From Promineifilum sp. (GTDB lineage Bacteria > Chloroflexota > Anaerolineae > Promineifilales > Promineifilaceae): a DNA stretch of 64,000 bases. Positions 54,140-63,600 of this stretch are shown here, piece by piece. Position 1 is the stretch's first letter. The number at the start of each line of letters is the position of its first letter. The notes under the pieces are model-generated. The model worked only from the letters and a program-made list of their open reading frames with translations, was not told where the DNA came from and did no database searches. The DNA lies in assembly GCA_017983515.1 (NCBI GenBank), contig JAGOBF010000001.1, forward strand, positions 121,192 through 185,191, given 5' to 3'. Both the position numbers and the translations under genes were made by a program.

Positions 54140-54589
54140 ATGCAAAAGGAAACCGGCAAGCCACAAACCATCAGTAAGGCCGAATACGAAAAATTGGCCT
54201 CGTTTCGCTACGCCTTGCGCCAGTTCCTGCGCTTCAGCGAGACGGCCAGTCGCCAGGCGGGCATTGCCCCCCAACAACATCAGGCGCTCTTGGCCATGGC
54301 CGGCTACCCCGACCGCGCTCAAATCACCACGGGTGAACTGGCTGAACGATTGCAACTCCGGCATCATAGTACCGTGGAGCTGATTGACCGTCTGGCGGCC
54401 CAGGATTTAGTCGTTCGGGAATCCGGCGTGGAGGATCGGCGGCAGGTCTACGTGTCTCTGACGCCGAAGGGGCATGACGTGCTAGCCCGCCTCTCCATGA
54501 TTCATCGCCATGAATTGAAGCGAATCGGGCCTCAGCTAAATTTGCTGCTGGAGCAACTGTCTATCGACGACGCGACGGACTCCAGCTAG
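54140..54589 (+). CDS. MarR family transcriptional regulator
   Basis: A 149-aa winged-helix repressor. Dimerisation helix 1 (YEKLASFRYALRQFLRFSETASRQAG) is followed by AELTTGELAERLQLRHHSTVELIDRLAAQDLVVRESGVEDRRQVYVSLTPKGHDVL, the standard MarR DNA-binding region with its beta-wing (EDRRQVYVSLT), and then C-terminal helices. The ATG at 54140 is preceded by GGAG. The likely target is the dyad at 54056-54068, so it probably regulates itself and the divergent ClC gene. The effector is unknown. Confidence 0.92.
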   Translation: MQKETGKPQTISKAEYEKLASFRYALRQFLRFSETASRQAGIAPQQHQALLAMAGYPDRAQITTGELAERLQLRHHSTVELIDRLAAQDLVVRESGVEDRRQVYVSLTPKGHDVLARLSMIHRHELKRIGPQLNLLLEQLSIDDATDSS

Positions 54590-54611
54590 CCGGTAGTGCC
54601 GGAATGTCGGC

Positions 54612-55400
54612 TCATGAGAAAAGGTCGCGCCGCCTGAATGGGGCCATGGCGAAGCGCGTCAGGAGCTTGGTCGTCGTTAGCCAGTCGATAACTGCGCCCG
54701 ATTTGTCGTTGCTCAACACCTGGTCGACCAGCCAGGGCGTCACCGTCTCGACCTTGTCGCCGATAATGTTGAAGACCTTCTTGGCGCGTTCCAACTCTTC
54801 GACATCGTCCTCAAACTGATCGGTCAGCAAGTCGGTGATGACGAGGCCGGGGCTGAGGGTGCTGACTTTAACCGGCGTGCCCTTGGTCTCCTGGGTCAGC
54901 GAGCGCGACAGGAAGCGCACGGCCGCCTTGGTGCTGCCATAGAGCGACAGGCCCGGCCGCATTCGTCCATTACTGCCAAATCCCTCCATATTATAGAGAT
55001 GGCCGTCGCCCTGCTTCAGCATGCCTCGAATCGCCGTCTGCGCGCCGAAGGTCATTCCCTTCAGATTGATGTCCACCACCTGATGGACCGTCTCCACCGG
55101 CAGTTCCCAGATCATCAACATGGGATGGCCGATCCCGGCATTGTTGATCCAGATGTCCACCCGGCCGAAGGCGGCCACAGTCGCGTCCCACAGCGCCTGG
55201 TGGGTGTCTGGTTGGGAGATGTCGCCATGCTGCCCGGCCACACGGCCGGCGCCGTGCGCGTTCTCCAGGGCGCGCTGGGCTTCTGCCATGCTTCCCGGCG
55301 AGCGGCCGTTGAGCGTGACCGCGCACCCGCGCGCCAAAAATGCGTCGGCTAGCCCGTAGCCGATCCCCCGCGTGCTACCCGTGATAACAATGGCTTTCAT
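54612..55400 (-). CDS. short-chain dehydrogenase resembling plant NYC1/NOL chlorophyll(ide) b reductases
   Basis: A 262-aa SDR. The cofactor motif ITGSTRGIGYGLADAFL is at residues 5-21, DIWINNAGIGHP at about 82-93, and the active YGSTK at Tyr154-Lys158. The active-site stretch LYNMEGFGSNGRMRPG and the tail (FNIIGDKVETV, INWL-type AVIDWLTTTKLL, RRRDLF) resemble the NYC1/NOL group more than ordinary FabG-type SDRs. The start at 55400 is the first Met of the fold; there is no clear ribosome site, and a weak alternative at 55454 exists. The substrate is unknown and chlorophyll b is not expected here. Confidence 0.85.
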   Translation of the reverse strand: MKAIVITGSTRGIGYGLADAFLARGCAVTLNGRSPGSMAEAQRALENAHGAGRVAGQHGDISQPDTHQALWDATVAAFGRVDIWINNAGIGHPMLMIWELPVETVHQVVDINLKGMTFGAQTAIRGMLKQGDGHLYNMEGFGSNGRMRPGLSLYGSTKAAVRFLSRSLTQETKGTPVKVSTLSPGLVITDLLTDQFEDDVEELERAKKVFNIIGDKVETVTPWLVDQVLSNDKSGAVIDWLTTTKLLTRFAMAPFRRRDLFS

Positions 55401-55489
55401 TCTGGTTAATTCGTTCCGTAACGTCGGTACTCCGTGGTATGATGTTGCCGTCAACCGTTAGTTTTAGCACATAAAGGAGCATTTACGGA

Positions 55490-55972
55490 ATGCACGATTT
55501 CGCCCAGGTTGCCGCCGCGTTTGTGGAAATGGCCCATCGCATCGTCTGGGCCGGCGTGGCCACGGTTGACGAGCACGGCCGTCCGCGCTCGCGCATCCTC
55601 CACCCCATCTGGCAATGGGACGGCCGGCGGCTTATCGGCTGGGTCGCCACCAGCCCGTCGCCCACCAAGCGCGCCCATCTGGCCGCCCATCCCTATGCCT
55701 CGGTGAATTACTGGCAACCATCACATGACACCTGCGTGGCCGAGTGTCGCGCCGCTTTACTGATGGATGACGAGACGCGAACGGCCGTCTGGAATCTGTT
55801 CATCGGCGGCCAGCAGCCGGTGGGCTACGATCCAGGCATCGTCCCATCGTGGCGCGGCGGGCCGACGTCGGAAAACTTTGCCGCCATCAGGCTGGAGCCG
55901 TGGCGGCTGCGCGTCTTCCCCGGCAGCGTGTTGCTGGGCCAGGGCGGGGAGGTGCTAACATGGCGGGAGTGA
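55490..55972 (+). CDS. pyridoxamine 5'-phosphate oxidase-like (FMN-binding split barrel) protein
   Basis: A 160-aa protein with the split-barrel pattern IVWAGVATVDEHGRPRSRILHPIWQWDGRRLIGWVATSPSPTKRAHLAAHPYASVNYW, seen in F420/FMN-dependent reductase and PNPOx-like families. The later GIVPSWRGGPTSENFAAIRLEPWRLRVFP resembles the general stress protein 26 group. AAGGAG lies 10 nt before the ATG. It is divergent from the SDR. The cofactor (FMN or F420) and substrate are uncertain. Confidence 0.85.
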   Translation: MHDFAQVAAAFVEMAHRIVWAGVATVDEHGRPRSRILHPIWQWDGRRLIGWVATSPSPTKRAHLAAHPYASVNYWQPSHDTCVAECRAALLMDDETRTAVWNLFIGGQQPVGYDPGIVPSWRGGPTSENFAAIRLEPWRLRVFPGSVLLGQGGEVLTWRE

Positions 55973-56646
55973 GCAGAGTGAACACGGACGATCCTGTTTC
56001 CCCATCGTCGTTGATGCTTCAAACCCTGACCACCGAGCACTTCACCCTGCAGGGCGCACGCTCCGTCGTCATGTCCGAGATTACCGGCCGGGCGACCATC
56101 TATCTCAGTGCGGTATCCAGTTCAGTCGTGGCTCTGGCCTTCGTCACCTCGATTTCTCAGGACGATGACCTGGTGCGTGGCTTTGCGCTGGTTCTTCTGC
56201 CACTGTTAAGCTTCATGGGCTTTGTCACCAAGGAGCGCCTTAACCAGCTCAGCTACGCCGATTTTCAATATCATAAGGCTATCAACCGTATTCGCCACGC
56301 CTACGTGGACGTGGCCCCCGACGCGGCGCGATACCTCACCCTCTCCATCTACGATGATTTGAGCGGCGTGGCCCAATCCGCCGTCTACCGGCAAGGACGA
56401 CGCATGAGCGTTCTCACGGCGGCACAGATGATCGCCGTCGTCAATTACGTGATCATCGGGGTCAGCGGCGGCATTCTCTTCGACTGGGTCGCCGGCCTGC
56501 CTGTGCCCTATCCTATCCTCTTCGGACTGGGCATGGGCCTGGTCGTCGCCCTCTTGGACTTCCGGATAGCCCATTGGCGCTGGGCCAAATTTCTGGCCTC
56601 TTCCGAAACACGCTTTCCCTCGCCGGCCGATGAGGCAGCTCCCTGA
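55960..56646 (+). CDS. four-helix membrane protein of unknown function
   Basis: A 228-aa protein with four hydrophobic segments. Two are at about residues 45-65 (ATIYLSAVSSSVVALAFVTSI) and 73-92, then there is a helical soluble stretch (about 95-145), and two at about 152-172 (MIAVVNYVIIGVSGGILF) and 178-200. This 2+2 layout resembles small signal/effector membrane proteins, but I do not recognise the family. It starts at 55960, 13 bp inside the preceding gene, with GGGGAGG 7 nt upstream, so it is translationally coupled to the PNPOx-like gene. Confidence 0.7.
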   Translation: MAGVSRVNTDDPVSPSSLMLQTLTTEHFTLQGARSVVMSEITGRATIYLSAVSSSVVALAFVTSISQDDDLVRGFALVLLPLLSFMGFVTKERLNQLSYADFQYHKAINRIRHAYVDVAPDAARYLTLSIYDDLSGVAQSAVYRQGRRMSVLTAAQMIAVVNYVIIGVSGGILFDWVAGLPVPYPILFGLGMGLVVALLDFRIAHWRWAKFLASSETRFPSPADEAAP

Positions 56647-56701
56647 TCGGCAAGCCGGGATGCCGATCGGTGGCGAGCAGGCTCGACGGATTCACACAAC
56701 C

Positions 56702-57373
56702 ATGACTGCTGAAAGGCCTTTTATTTCGACAATTACCGGCGTGCGCGAGGTCGCGCTGACGGCCACCGCCGACCTGGCCTACTGGGCCGGCAAACTGCGG
56801 GCTGAAAGGCTGGTTCCCTATAACGACGACGGCCGGGCCTCATTACTGCTGACCGCCATCGAGTCCACATTTCGCGGCATCCCCTTTCGGGAAATGTCGA
56901 TCTCGGTCCTGGTCAGCGACGACGGAGCCACGCCCGCCGGCGCTTACCTGGCCCACGCCTACAACTCCTCGCGCCTGCTGACCTTCGCCGAGCGGGTCTT
57001 ATTGCATACACCTTATCACCTGGCGGACTTGATTGTCGACGAGCGCGTCCCGGCGCGGCTGGGCGTGTCGCGCGGGGATCGCGTCTCGTTCACTGCTCGC
57101 ATGAACGACACAGTCGCCTCCGGCCGCGCGGAAAACATGCTGTTCGACGGCCCTATCTATTTACCCGGCGGGCGGCAGGTTTTCTACGCCCGCCTCAGCG
57201 GCGCGGGCCACGCCTACCCCTTTGCGGCAGCGGATGAAATGAAAATCGAAAGCGATACCCCGGAGCACATCTTCGGCCAATTGCTCGAATCAGACGTCAA
57301 AGGCAAGGCGTGGCTGTTGCGTGCCGGGGCCGTTCATGCCCGGTCGAAGACGTACCGTCGTCAAGCCGAGTGA
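56702..57373 (+). CDS. uncharacterised protein (acetoacetate-decarboxylase-like beta fold possible)
   Basis: A 223-aa soluble protein with no signal or membrane segment. Beta-rich pattern: FRGIPFREMSISVLVSDDG, YLAHAYNSSRLLTFAERVLLHTPYHLADLIVDE, PIYLPGGRQVFYARLSGAGHAYPF. DNA/ligand motifs are not obvious. The LHTPYHLADLIV and FRGIPFREMSI blocks suggest an acetoacetate-decarboxylase-like lipocalin-type barrel, but this is a guess. It follows the four-helix gene by 55 bp in the same direction. The 97-bp gap to the convergent kinase gene holds nothing recognisable. Confidence 0.6.
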   Translation: MTAERPFISTITGVREVALTATADLAYWAGKLRAERLVPYNDDGRASLLLTAIESTFRGIPFREMSISVLVSDDGATPAGAYLAHAYNSSRLLTFAERVLLHTPYHLADLIVDERVPARLGVSRGDRVSFTARMNDTVASGRAENMLFDGPIYLPGGRQVFYARLSGAGHAYPFAAADEMKIESDTPEHIFGQLLESDVKGKAWLLRAGAVHARSKTYRRQAE

Positions 57374-57470
57374 CGCAAGATGCCCGGCCGCGCATCATCC
57401 AGGGCCTGATCACCTTTCTGATGTTGCGCCGCTGATCCAAACCGCGCGATCCGACCGAGTTTCCAACGGG

Positions 57471-58388
57471 TCAACCACCGGGCGCTCTGCCCAAGGCCTC
57501 ATACATCGCCGCCAGGGCCATCGTCGGTTCCCAGCCCGCGCCGTGATCCTCATACCGCCACCACGCCGACAGCGTCGCGTGCGCCTCGGCCCAGGCCAAC
57601 AACTCGTCTCGCGGCGCGCCCAGCGCCCCGGCCAGCGCCGTCACCCGCCGCGCCTGCAGGCGCCGCAAACCGGCCGCCGACAAACCGTCCGGCGGGTCAT
57701 TCAGAAACGTCGCCACGTCGAAATACGGATGCCCGGCGTATCCCTTGGGATCGATAGCCAGCCACTCCTCGCGCTCCCCGCGCAGCACATTGCCCGGATT
57801 CATGTCGCCGTGGATGAGCGTCGTCCCGTCGCTAGCCAGCTCGCGCAACAGCGCCGTCGCGCGCTCGATTCGTTGCCCGGGGAACGGCCCATAGCCGCCG
57901 TCGAATGTCGCCCGCAGCCGGTCGAAGCCGTGGGCCAGATCATCGATCGTCCTGAACGGGTGCTCGCCCGGCAGCGGCCGCCACAGCTGGCGCAGGACGC
58001 CGGCCAGCGCGGCGATCTGCGCCTCGACATCGACCACCTCGCGCAGCGACCGGCCGGGCAACACGCGCTCCAGCAGCAGCACACCCCGCTCCCGGTCGGC
58101 GGCCAGCAAGCGGGCGATCCCGCGGCCGTCGAACACCCGCAGCGCCTCGATCTCGCTCCACAACTCGCCGTGGGGCACGCCCGCCTTCAGCACCAGCGAC
58201 GTATCTCCTGGCCCGCTGACCGGAGCAACGTAGTTATAAGACAGCACGGGGAAGGGCGGCCCGATGGTCAGCGACCAGCGGCCGGCGAATTCGTCGAGCA
58301 AGGCCGGCAACGCGGCCAACCAGGCCGCGCCGCGTAAGCCGTGGACGTCACGGATATTGCGGGCACAGTAGGCAACGTCAACAATCAT
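57471..58388 (-). CDS. aminoglycoside/streptomycin 6-phosphotransferase-like kinase
   Basis: A 305-aa APH(6)-like kinase. The N-lobe has TSLVLKAGVPHGELWSEIEALRVFDG, where Lys and Glu position ATP. The catalytic loop is TTLIHGDMNPGNVLRG (catalytic Asp) and the metal-binding Asp is in LAIDPKGYAGHPYFDVATFLND. The DPKGYxGxPxxDxA block is typical of streptomycin phosphotransferases and small-molecule kinases. The start at 58388 is chosen as the first Met before the fold. A resistance role cannot be asserted, since many such kinases are housekeeping. It is divergent from the MOSC gene. Confidence 0.87.
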   Translation of the reverse strand: MIVDVAYCARNIRDVHGLRGAAWLAALPALLDEFAGRWSLTIGPPFPVLSYNYVAPVSGPGDTSLVLKAGVPHGELWSEIEALRVFDGRGIARLLAADRERGVLLLERVLPGRSLREVVDVEAQIAALAGVLRQLWRPLPGEHPFRTIDDLAHGFDRLRATFDGGYGPFPGQRIERATALLRELASDGTTLIHGDMNPGNVLRGEREEWLAIDPKGYAGHPYFDVATFLNDPPDGLSAAGLRRLQARRVTALAGALGAPRDELLAWAEAHATLSAWWRYEDHGAGWEPTMALAAMYEALGRAPGG

Positions 58389-58500
58389 CCTGTTTATCCG
58401 GCCGCAGATTATAGCCCATCCTTCCTTTTGGCGGCCCATGCCGGTACAATTTCGGTCCGGCGCTACCCGATCCAGCACACTCGCCGCCCGGAGGCAACAC

Positions 58501-59145
58501 GTGAACGTCATCAGCGTGAACATTGGCCGCGCTCAACCCATTGAGAACGCCAAGTCTATTGGTATGACAGGCATCTACAAGACGCCGGCCGCCGCGCCGG
58601 TGCGCGTCACCGCACTGGGACTGGCGGACGACGCCATCTGTGACGTCAAGCATCACGGCGGCATCGATCAGGCGGTCTACGTCTTTGGACAGGTAGATTA
58701 CGACTGGTGGTCGGCCGAGCTGGCGCGCCCTTTGGCCCCCGGCACGTTCGGCGAAAATCTGACCGTCAGCGAACTGGAGAGCACAACGCTGGCCATTGGC
58801 GACCGGCTGCATCTGGCCGAAGTGGTGCTCGAGGTCACGTCGCCGCGCATCCCGTGCGTCACGCTGGCGGTACGAATGGGCGACCCGACCTTCGCCAAAC
58901 GCTTTCGCCGGGCCGAGCGACCCGGCGTCTATTGCCGCGTCCTCCGCGAGGGCGACGTGCGCGTCGGGGAGCCGGTTCGCCTGGAGCCGTACACCGGCCC
59001 GACGCTCTCCATCATGGAAAATTTCCGCGACTTCTACGTCCGCGAATGGGATGAGGCCATGCTGCGCCGCCATCTGGCCGCGCCCATCTCCGTGCGCGAG
59101 CGTGTGGAACTACAAGAGCGCCTGGCCGCGCTACTGGCCGCCTAG
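58501..59145 (+). CDS. MOSC domain-containing protein (YiiM-like), GTG start
   Basis: A 214-aa MOSC-fold protein. Typical blocks are DDAICDVKHHGGIDQAVYVFGQVDYDWW, PGTFGENLTVSELE, IGDRLHLAEVVLEVTSPRIPC with the conserved Cys, then GVYCRVLREGDVRVGEPVRL. MOSC proteins bind sulfur or molybdenum-cofactor sulfur; YiiM-like members reduce N-hydroxylated bases with a molybdenum cofactor. The GTG at 58501 has GGAGG 7 nt upstream, so it beats upstream ATGs in the frame. The C-terminus is an extra helical tail. Confidence 0.92.
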   Translation: MNVISVNIGRAQPIENAKSIGMTGIYKTPAAAPVRVTALGLADDAICDVKHHGGIDQAVYVFGQVDYDWWSAELARPLAPGTFGENLTVSELESTTLAIGDRLHLAEVVLEVTSPRIPCVTLAVRMGDPTFAKRFRRAERPGVYCRVLREGDVRVGEPVRLEPYTGPTLSIMENFRDFYVREWDEAMLRRHLAAPISVRERVELQERLAALLAA

Positions 59146-59192
59146 CGGGCCGTATCACCATCATACAACGGGTTGCGCCCGGTCGGCGCTCC

Positions 59193-61097
59193 CTACACGA
59201 TTTCTCCCTGCCAGATGCGCCGCATCTCGGCCGATGTATCCAGCAGCTGGCTCAAAGTCCCCTGCGCGACGATTCGGCCGCCTTCGAGCACGATGATCTG
59301 ATCGGCGCGGCGCAGCGCCGGACGGCGATGGCTAACGACCAGGCAAGTTGGACGTGCCCCGCCCGCCTCGTCGACCAGCCGTTCCCACAGCAATTGTTCC
59401 GTCTCCACATCCAGCGCGCTGGAGAGATCGTCGAACACCAGTAGCTCAGCGCCACGGACGAGCATCCGCGCCGCCGACGCCCGCTGCACCTGCCCGCCCG
59501 ACAACCGGACGCCGCGCGGCCCGACCACCGTATCCAGCCCGGCCTCCAGCACGGCGACGTCCGGTTCCAGCACGGCCGCCCGCAGCGCTCCGGCCAGGTC
59601 GGCCTCGCCCTCCGGTAGTCCCATGAGGATATTGTCTCGCAGGGAGTCGCTGAACAGGCGCGGCACTTGCGGCGTGTAAGCCGAGCGCGGCGGCCTGAAG
59701 AACGTCGCCGGTTCAGCCACGGCCGCGCCATTCCAGCGCACCTCGCCGCCGTCCGGCGGCAGCAGCCCCAGCATCGCCCGCAGCAGCGTCGTCTTGCCGC
59801 TGCCCACGCGGCCGGTGACCACGGTGAACGAGCCGCGCGGCAGGGTGAACGTCACATCGGCAATGCCGGCGACGAGTTCAGATCGCTCCTCGTCCGTTAT
59901 GCGCCGTTCGTCGCCTCCCACGCTATCTCCCTGTCCTCCGTCTTCCCCGCGCCCCTGCGGGGGATGAAGATACGTCAGGCTGACCACCTTCACCTCTTCC
60001 AGCCGGTCGGCGGCCGTTCTCCCCGGCATGGTCAATGCCGGGATGCCGCCGTTCTCATAGATCGGCCGGTGGGCGACGATGCTTGCCGGCGGCGCGTCGG
60101 GGTGCATCTCCTGCAGCCGGTCGAGCACCACCCGCTGCTGGGCGATCTCCGACATATAGCTGCCCAGATTGGCCGGGAAGTTGACGGCGATAGTCAGATA
60201 GGTGACGAACAGGGTGAAGTCGCCGACGGTCATCGCGCCCGACTGGAGCGTCTGCCCGGCCAGCAGCACGACCACGGCCACGGCGATGTCGCCCATGCTC
60301 TGCCCGGCCGAGAAGGACAAATTCAGGAAAGTGCTTTGCCGCACCCCTGCTTGGCGTCGCGTTTCGCTCAATAGGGAGAAGTAGCGCAGTGCACCCCTCT
60401 CGGCATCAGCCACTTTGACTGCCTGCACGCCTCCCAGAATCTCGCCCAGGAAACCGGTGACGCGGCTCGACGCCACGCGAGTGGCCCGATCGTAGAGCAG
60501 GAAACGTTTCCAGGCGACACGATTGATGAAGAACACGGCCAGCAGCGGCACAACGGCGACCAGCGTGATCCACGGATTGACGCGGGCCATGATGATGACC
60601 GCGAACAGGAAGAAGATCGCCTCGCCAACCTCCTGCGGGATCCAGGTGGGGAAGTCGGCGAAGTCGCCCACGTCCCGCCCCAGCCGGTGGATGGCGTCGC
60701 CGGACTCGACCGGCATCGGCCGCGCGGCGGGCTTGGCCAGGATGTTACCCATGAAGTTGACCCGCATAAGCACCTGATTGACGGTGCGCACGGCCAGGCC
60801 GCCCCATTCATAGCCGACGTTGGCGACCATGCGGCCGAATTGTACCGCCACCAGCAACCCCAGCAGCGTCACGATGTTGAAGGTCGCTGCCCCTTCGCCG
60901 GTCAATGTATCGAAGAAGCTGCGCGTGATCAGGCCGGGGATCAATTGGGTGACGATGAAGATGACGCCGAAGACCAGGTTGGCCGCAAAATACCACGGCC
61001 GATAGCGGATCAGCGCCCATGTCCCCTTGAAAACCGGGAGCCTATCGGCTGATTTCGCCGATTTGGCAGATTGGATGTTGGTCGTAACTGGTGTCAT
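59193..61097 (-). CDS. ABC exporter half-transporter A (degenerate ATPase site)
   Basis: A 634-aa TMD-NBD fusion. Six membrane helices are at about residues 30-320. The NBD at about 365-630 has Walker [10 protein letters not shown] (429-437), a perfect LSGGQ (532-536) and Walker B LLVFDD (552-557), where the catalytic Glu is replaced by Asp557. Its N-terminus ([13 protein letters not shown]) is encoded by a family A repeat. It pairs with the next gene as a heterodimer: this Asp variant and the neighbour's divergent signature fall in the same composite site, as in TM287/288 and BmrCD. Substrate unknown. Confidence 0.92.
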   Translation of the reverse strand: MTPVTTNIQSAKSAKSADRLPVFKGTWALIRYRPWYFAANLVFGVIFIVTQLIPGLITRSFFDTLTGEGAATFNIVTLLGLLVAVQFGRMVANVGYEWGGLAVRTVNQVLMRVNFMGNILAKPAARPMPVESGDAIHRLGRDVGDFADFPTWIPQEVGEAIFFLFAVIIMARVNPWITLVAVVPLLAVFFINRVAWKRFLLYDRATRVASSRVTGFLGEILGGVQAVKVADAERGALRYFSLLSETRRQAGVRQSTFLNLSFSAGQSMGDIAVAVVVLLAGQTLQSGAMTVGDFTLFVTYLTIAVNFPANLGSYMSEIAQQRVVLDRLQEMHPDAPPASIVAHRPIYENGGIPALTMPGRTAADRLEEVKVVSLTYLHPPQGRGEDGGQGDSVGGDERRITDEERSELVAGIADVTFTLPRGSFTVVTGRVGSGKTTLLRAMLGLLPPDGGEVRWNGAAVAEPATFFRPPRSAYTPQVPRLFSDSLRDNILMGLPEGEADLAGALRAAVLEPDVAVLEAGLDTVVGPRGVRLSGGQVQRASAARMLVRGAELLVFDDLSSALDVETEQLLWERLVDEAGGARPTCLVVSHRRPALRRADQIIVLEGGRIVAQGTLSQLLDTSAEMRRIWQGEIV

Positions 61098-61191
61098 TGT
61101 GATAGCCCATTACCTGTATCCGACGAAAGAATCAGACGATGATCGATCTTCTTAAAGATCTGCCCGATCTGTGGATGATTCCTCTTTTCTT

Positions 61192-63060
61192 TCATGCCAG
61201 CACCTCCTCTAGTCCCGTCTGCAGCAGCCGATAGAAGCGCGAATCGGGGTCGGCGGCCAGCGCGGCGCGAGGGCCGAACTCGACCACACGGCCGTTCTCC
61301 AGGATCAGGATGTCGTCGGCGCGCCCCACCGTGCGCAGGCGGTGGGCGATGATAATGCCCGTGCGTCCGTCCAGCAGCCGGTCGATGGCTCGCTCCAGCA
61401 GCGCCTCCGTGCCGGGATCGAGCCGCGACGACGCTTCATCGAGCACCACCAGCCGCGGATCGCGCAGGAACACGCGCGTGAAGGCCAATAGCTGCCCCTC
61501 CCCGGCCGATAGACCCTTGCCGCCGCTCTCCAGCACCGTGTCCAGGCCATCGGGCAGCCCGCGATACCAATCGCCCAGGCCGAGCGTTTGCAGCGCGGCA
61601 ACGATGCGGCCGTCATCGTTGGCCGGCCGCGTGGGGTCGTAGTTGCTGAACAGCGTCAGATTGTCGCGCACGGTGGCGGCGAAGAGTTGCACATCCTGCG
61701 TCACCAACCCAACGTGGCGGCGCAGTTCGCTCAGTGCCACGTCGCGCAGATCGACGCCGCCATTTTGCCCGATGCGGATGCTGCCGGCGTCGACGTCGTA
61801 GAGCCGGAAGAGCAGGCGGGTCAACGTCGTCTTGCCGCTGCCCGTACGCCCCAGGACGCCCAGCACGCGGCCGGGAGCGACGGCAAAGGAGACCTCGTGC
61901 AGAACGGTAGGCGTATCGCCTGACGCATCAGGCGTCGATTCGCCCTCTTCATCCGTCATTCCTGATCCGTCATTCGCCATTTGACGCCTGTCCTTATAGG
62001 CGAACGACACGGCGTCAAACGCCACGCCCGGCGCGTCCGACGACAGGGTACTCCTGTCCGCGCCGGCCGTCGCTTCGGCCACCTCCGGCCGCAGATCGAA
62101 AAACTCGCGCGTGCGGTTCACGCCGGCCAGCGCCCGCTGAATGTAGCTCAGGTGGCGGCGCACCGAGTCGAGCGGCGACTCCAGCAGGCCGACGTAGTAG
62201 ACCAGCGTGAAAACCGTGCCGATGGTCATGGCCCCGGCGCGAAACGACAAGGCGGCCAGGCCCATCGAACCGGCCAGCGCCAGGACGAACAACAGCGTAC
62301 TCGTCGCGCCGACGATGGTGCTCAGGGTGTAGGTGCGCCGAGTGAGGCGCGCGTGGGTGTTCAGCAGGGGGTAGAGGCGAGCCATGACGTAAGGCGCGCC
62401 GCCGTTGGGGATGACGTCCTCTGTGCCGGTGATATGTTCTTCCAAAAAACCGAACAGCTCAGCGACGGCCCGGCTGATGCTCGTGAAAAGCTTCACCATG
62501 CGCTCCTGGATGACCCGCAGCAGCGTGACCATGATAATGGCATAGCCCAGCGCCACCAGCCCGATGCGCCAGTCCTTCAGAAATATCAGGGCAATGATGC
62601 CCGCCACCAGCAGGCCGTTGCCGATGAGACTAACGACGATCTCCGAAAAGTACTCGGCCAGTTCGCCGACGTCGCCGTCGATGCGCTCGATCAGTTCGCC
62701 GGGCGTGCGCAGCTTATGAAAGCCCATATCCAGCCGCAGGACGTGGGCGGTCAGGTCGGCGCGCAGGGCGTTGGTCGTTGCCCAGCCCAGGTCTTCGGTG
62801 AAGTAGACGGTGATGAGAAACAGCGCCTTCTGAGCCAGCACGGCGGCGAAAAACAGCGCGGCGAGGAGGGTGAGACGGTTCGCCAAACCGTCCCCCTGAC
62901 CGGTCGCCGCATCAACAAAACGGCCGAGTAACTGCGGCGCGAGCAATTGCAGGCCGATGCTCGTCAAGAGCAGGAGGGTCAACAGCGCCACCCGGCCGCG
63001 AAACGGCCGCAGGTAGTGCCCTAACATACGAACAGGTTGAGTGGGAACTGATTGATCCAT
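61192..63060 (-). CDS. ABC exporter half-transporter B (catalytic partner)
   Basis: A 622-aa TMD-NBD fusion, six helices at about residues 20-310. The NBD is at about 340-620, with Walker A GRTGSGKTT (404-412), signature LSAGEG (517-522, in place of LSGGQ) and Walker B LVVLDE with the catalytic Glu542. The Met at 63060 begins the homologous region (MDQSVPTQPVRML); a longer frame to 63111 lacks a site. It lies 94 bp upstream of half-transporter A on the same strand. A small ORF with a strong ribosome site lies about 230 nt before it. Confidence 0.92.
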   Translation of the reverse strand: MDQSVPTQPVRMLGHYLRPFRGRVALLTLLLLTSIGLQLLAPQLLGRFVDAATGQGDGLANRLTLLAALFFAAVLAQKALFLITVYFTEDLGWATTNALRADLTAHVLRLDMGFHKLRTPGELIERIDGDVGELAEYFSEIVVSLIGNGLLVAGIIALIFLKDWRIGLVALGYAIIMVTLLRVIQERMVKLFTSISRAVAELFGFLEEHITGTEDVIPNGGAPYVMARLYPLLNTHARLTRRTYTLSTIVGATSTLLFVLALAGSMGLAALSFRAGAMTIGTVFTLVYYVGLLESPLDSVRRHLSYIQRALAGVNRTREFFDLRPEVAEATAGADRSTLSSDAPGVAFDAVSFAYKDRRQMANDGSGMTDEEGESTPDASGDTPTVLHEVSFAVAPGRVLGVLGRTGSGKTTLTRLLFRLYDVDAGSIRIGQNGGVDLRDVALSELRRHVGLVTQDVQLFAATVRDNLTLFSNYDPTRPANDDGRIVAALQTLGLGDWYRGLPDGLDTVLESGGKGLSAGEGQLLAFTRVFLRDPRLVVLDEASSRLDPGTEALLERAIDRLLDGRTGIIIAHRLRTVGRADDILILENGRVVEFGPRAALAADPDSRFYRLLQTGLEEVLA

Positions 63061-63292
63061 ATTCAAGCGTTTTAACCGCAAATGACATAGATAATGCCGA
63101 ACAAGGTGCACGTCCGCAGGCGGCCGACAGGAATCACCACCCGGCAGGTCACCCCGTGAGTGTATTTAGTTGTGGTCGCTACGCTAATCGGGAAGGATGC
63201 GCGAAACCACAGGGCCGGCAACCCTGCGGCCGGGCAGATGCGGATGGGGCGGCCGCGCCATAGGCGGGCCGGAAATCAGCGGTTGGCCGAAT

Positions 63293-63361
63293 CTACCGGG
63301 CGGCGGTTGTGCTCACGGTGCGCCGGGCGGGCTGGAAGGCTGTAATGGATGATGTTTGCAT
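63293..63361 (-). CDS. possible 22-codon leader peptide upstream of the ABC exporter operon
   Basis: A short ORF (MQTSSITAFQPARRTVSTT, then AAR and stop) starts at 63361 with AGGAGG 7-9 nt upstream, the strongest ribosome site in this 490-bp gap. It is rich in Thr, Ser and Arg. The remaining DNA to the ABC start is very GC-rich and can form hairpins (for example CCGGCCGCAGG around 63220). Translation-dependent attenuation is possible, but the peptide could be non-functional. The rest of 63112-63600 shows no other gene. Confidence 0.35.
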   Translation of the reverse strand: MQTSSITAFQPARRTVSTTAAR

Positions 63362-63600
63362 TTTAATGACCTCCTCTCGCTAGCTCGAATTTGTTCAACG
63401 CGGGCAGTATAGCAAAATACCGCAGTCAGGCGCAATAGGGAGTGTTGAAGTCGTTATGGCCGGCCGATCTCCCTTGGCATGTGGCCTGGTTCTCAGGGCT
63501 CCCTATAATGATGGCACTTGGGTGCAGGGCGCAGAGCAGGCAACACAAGGAAACAAACGTCCTCAAAGAATATCTTCACACGCCTGAGTAAAGGTGTTGC

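Noticed and set aside
63112-63292. Riboswitch upstream of the ABC exporter
   Set aside because: GC-rich hairpins are present but I cannot match any riboswitch consensus.
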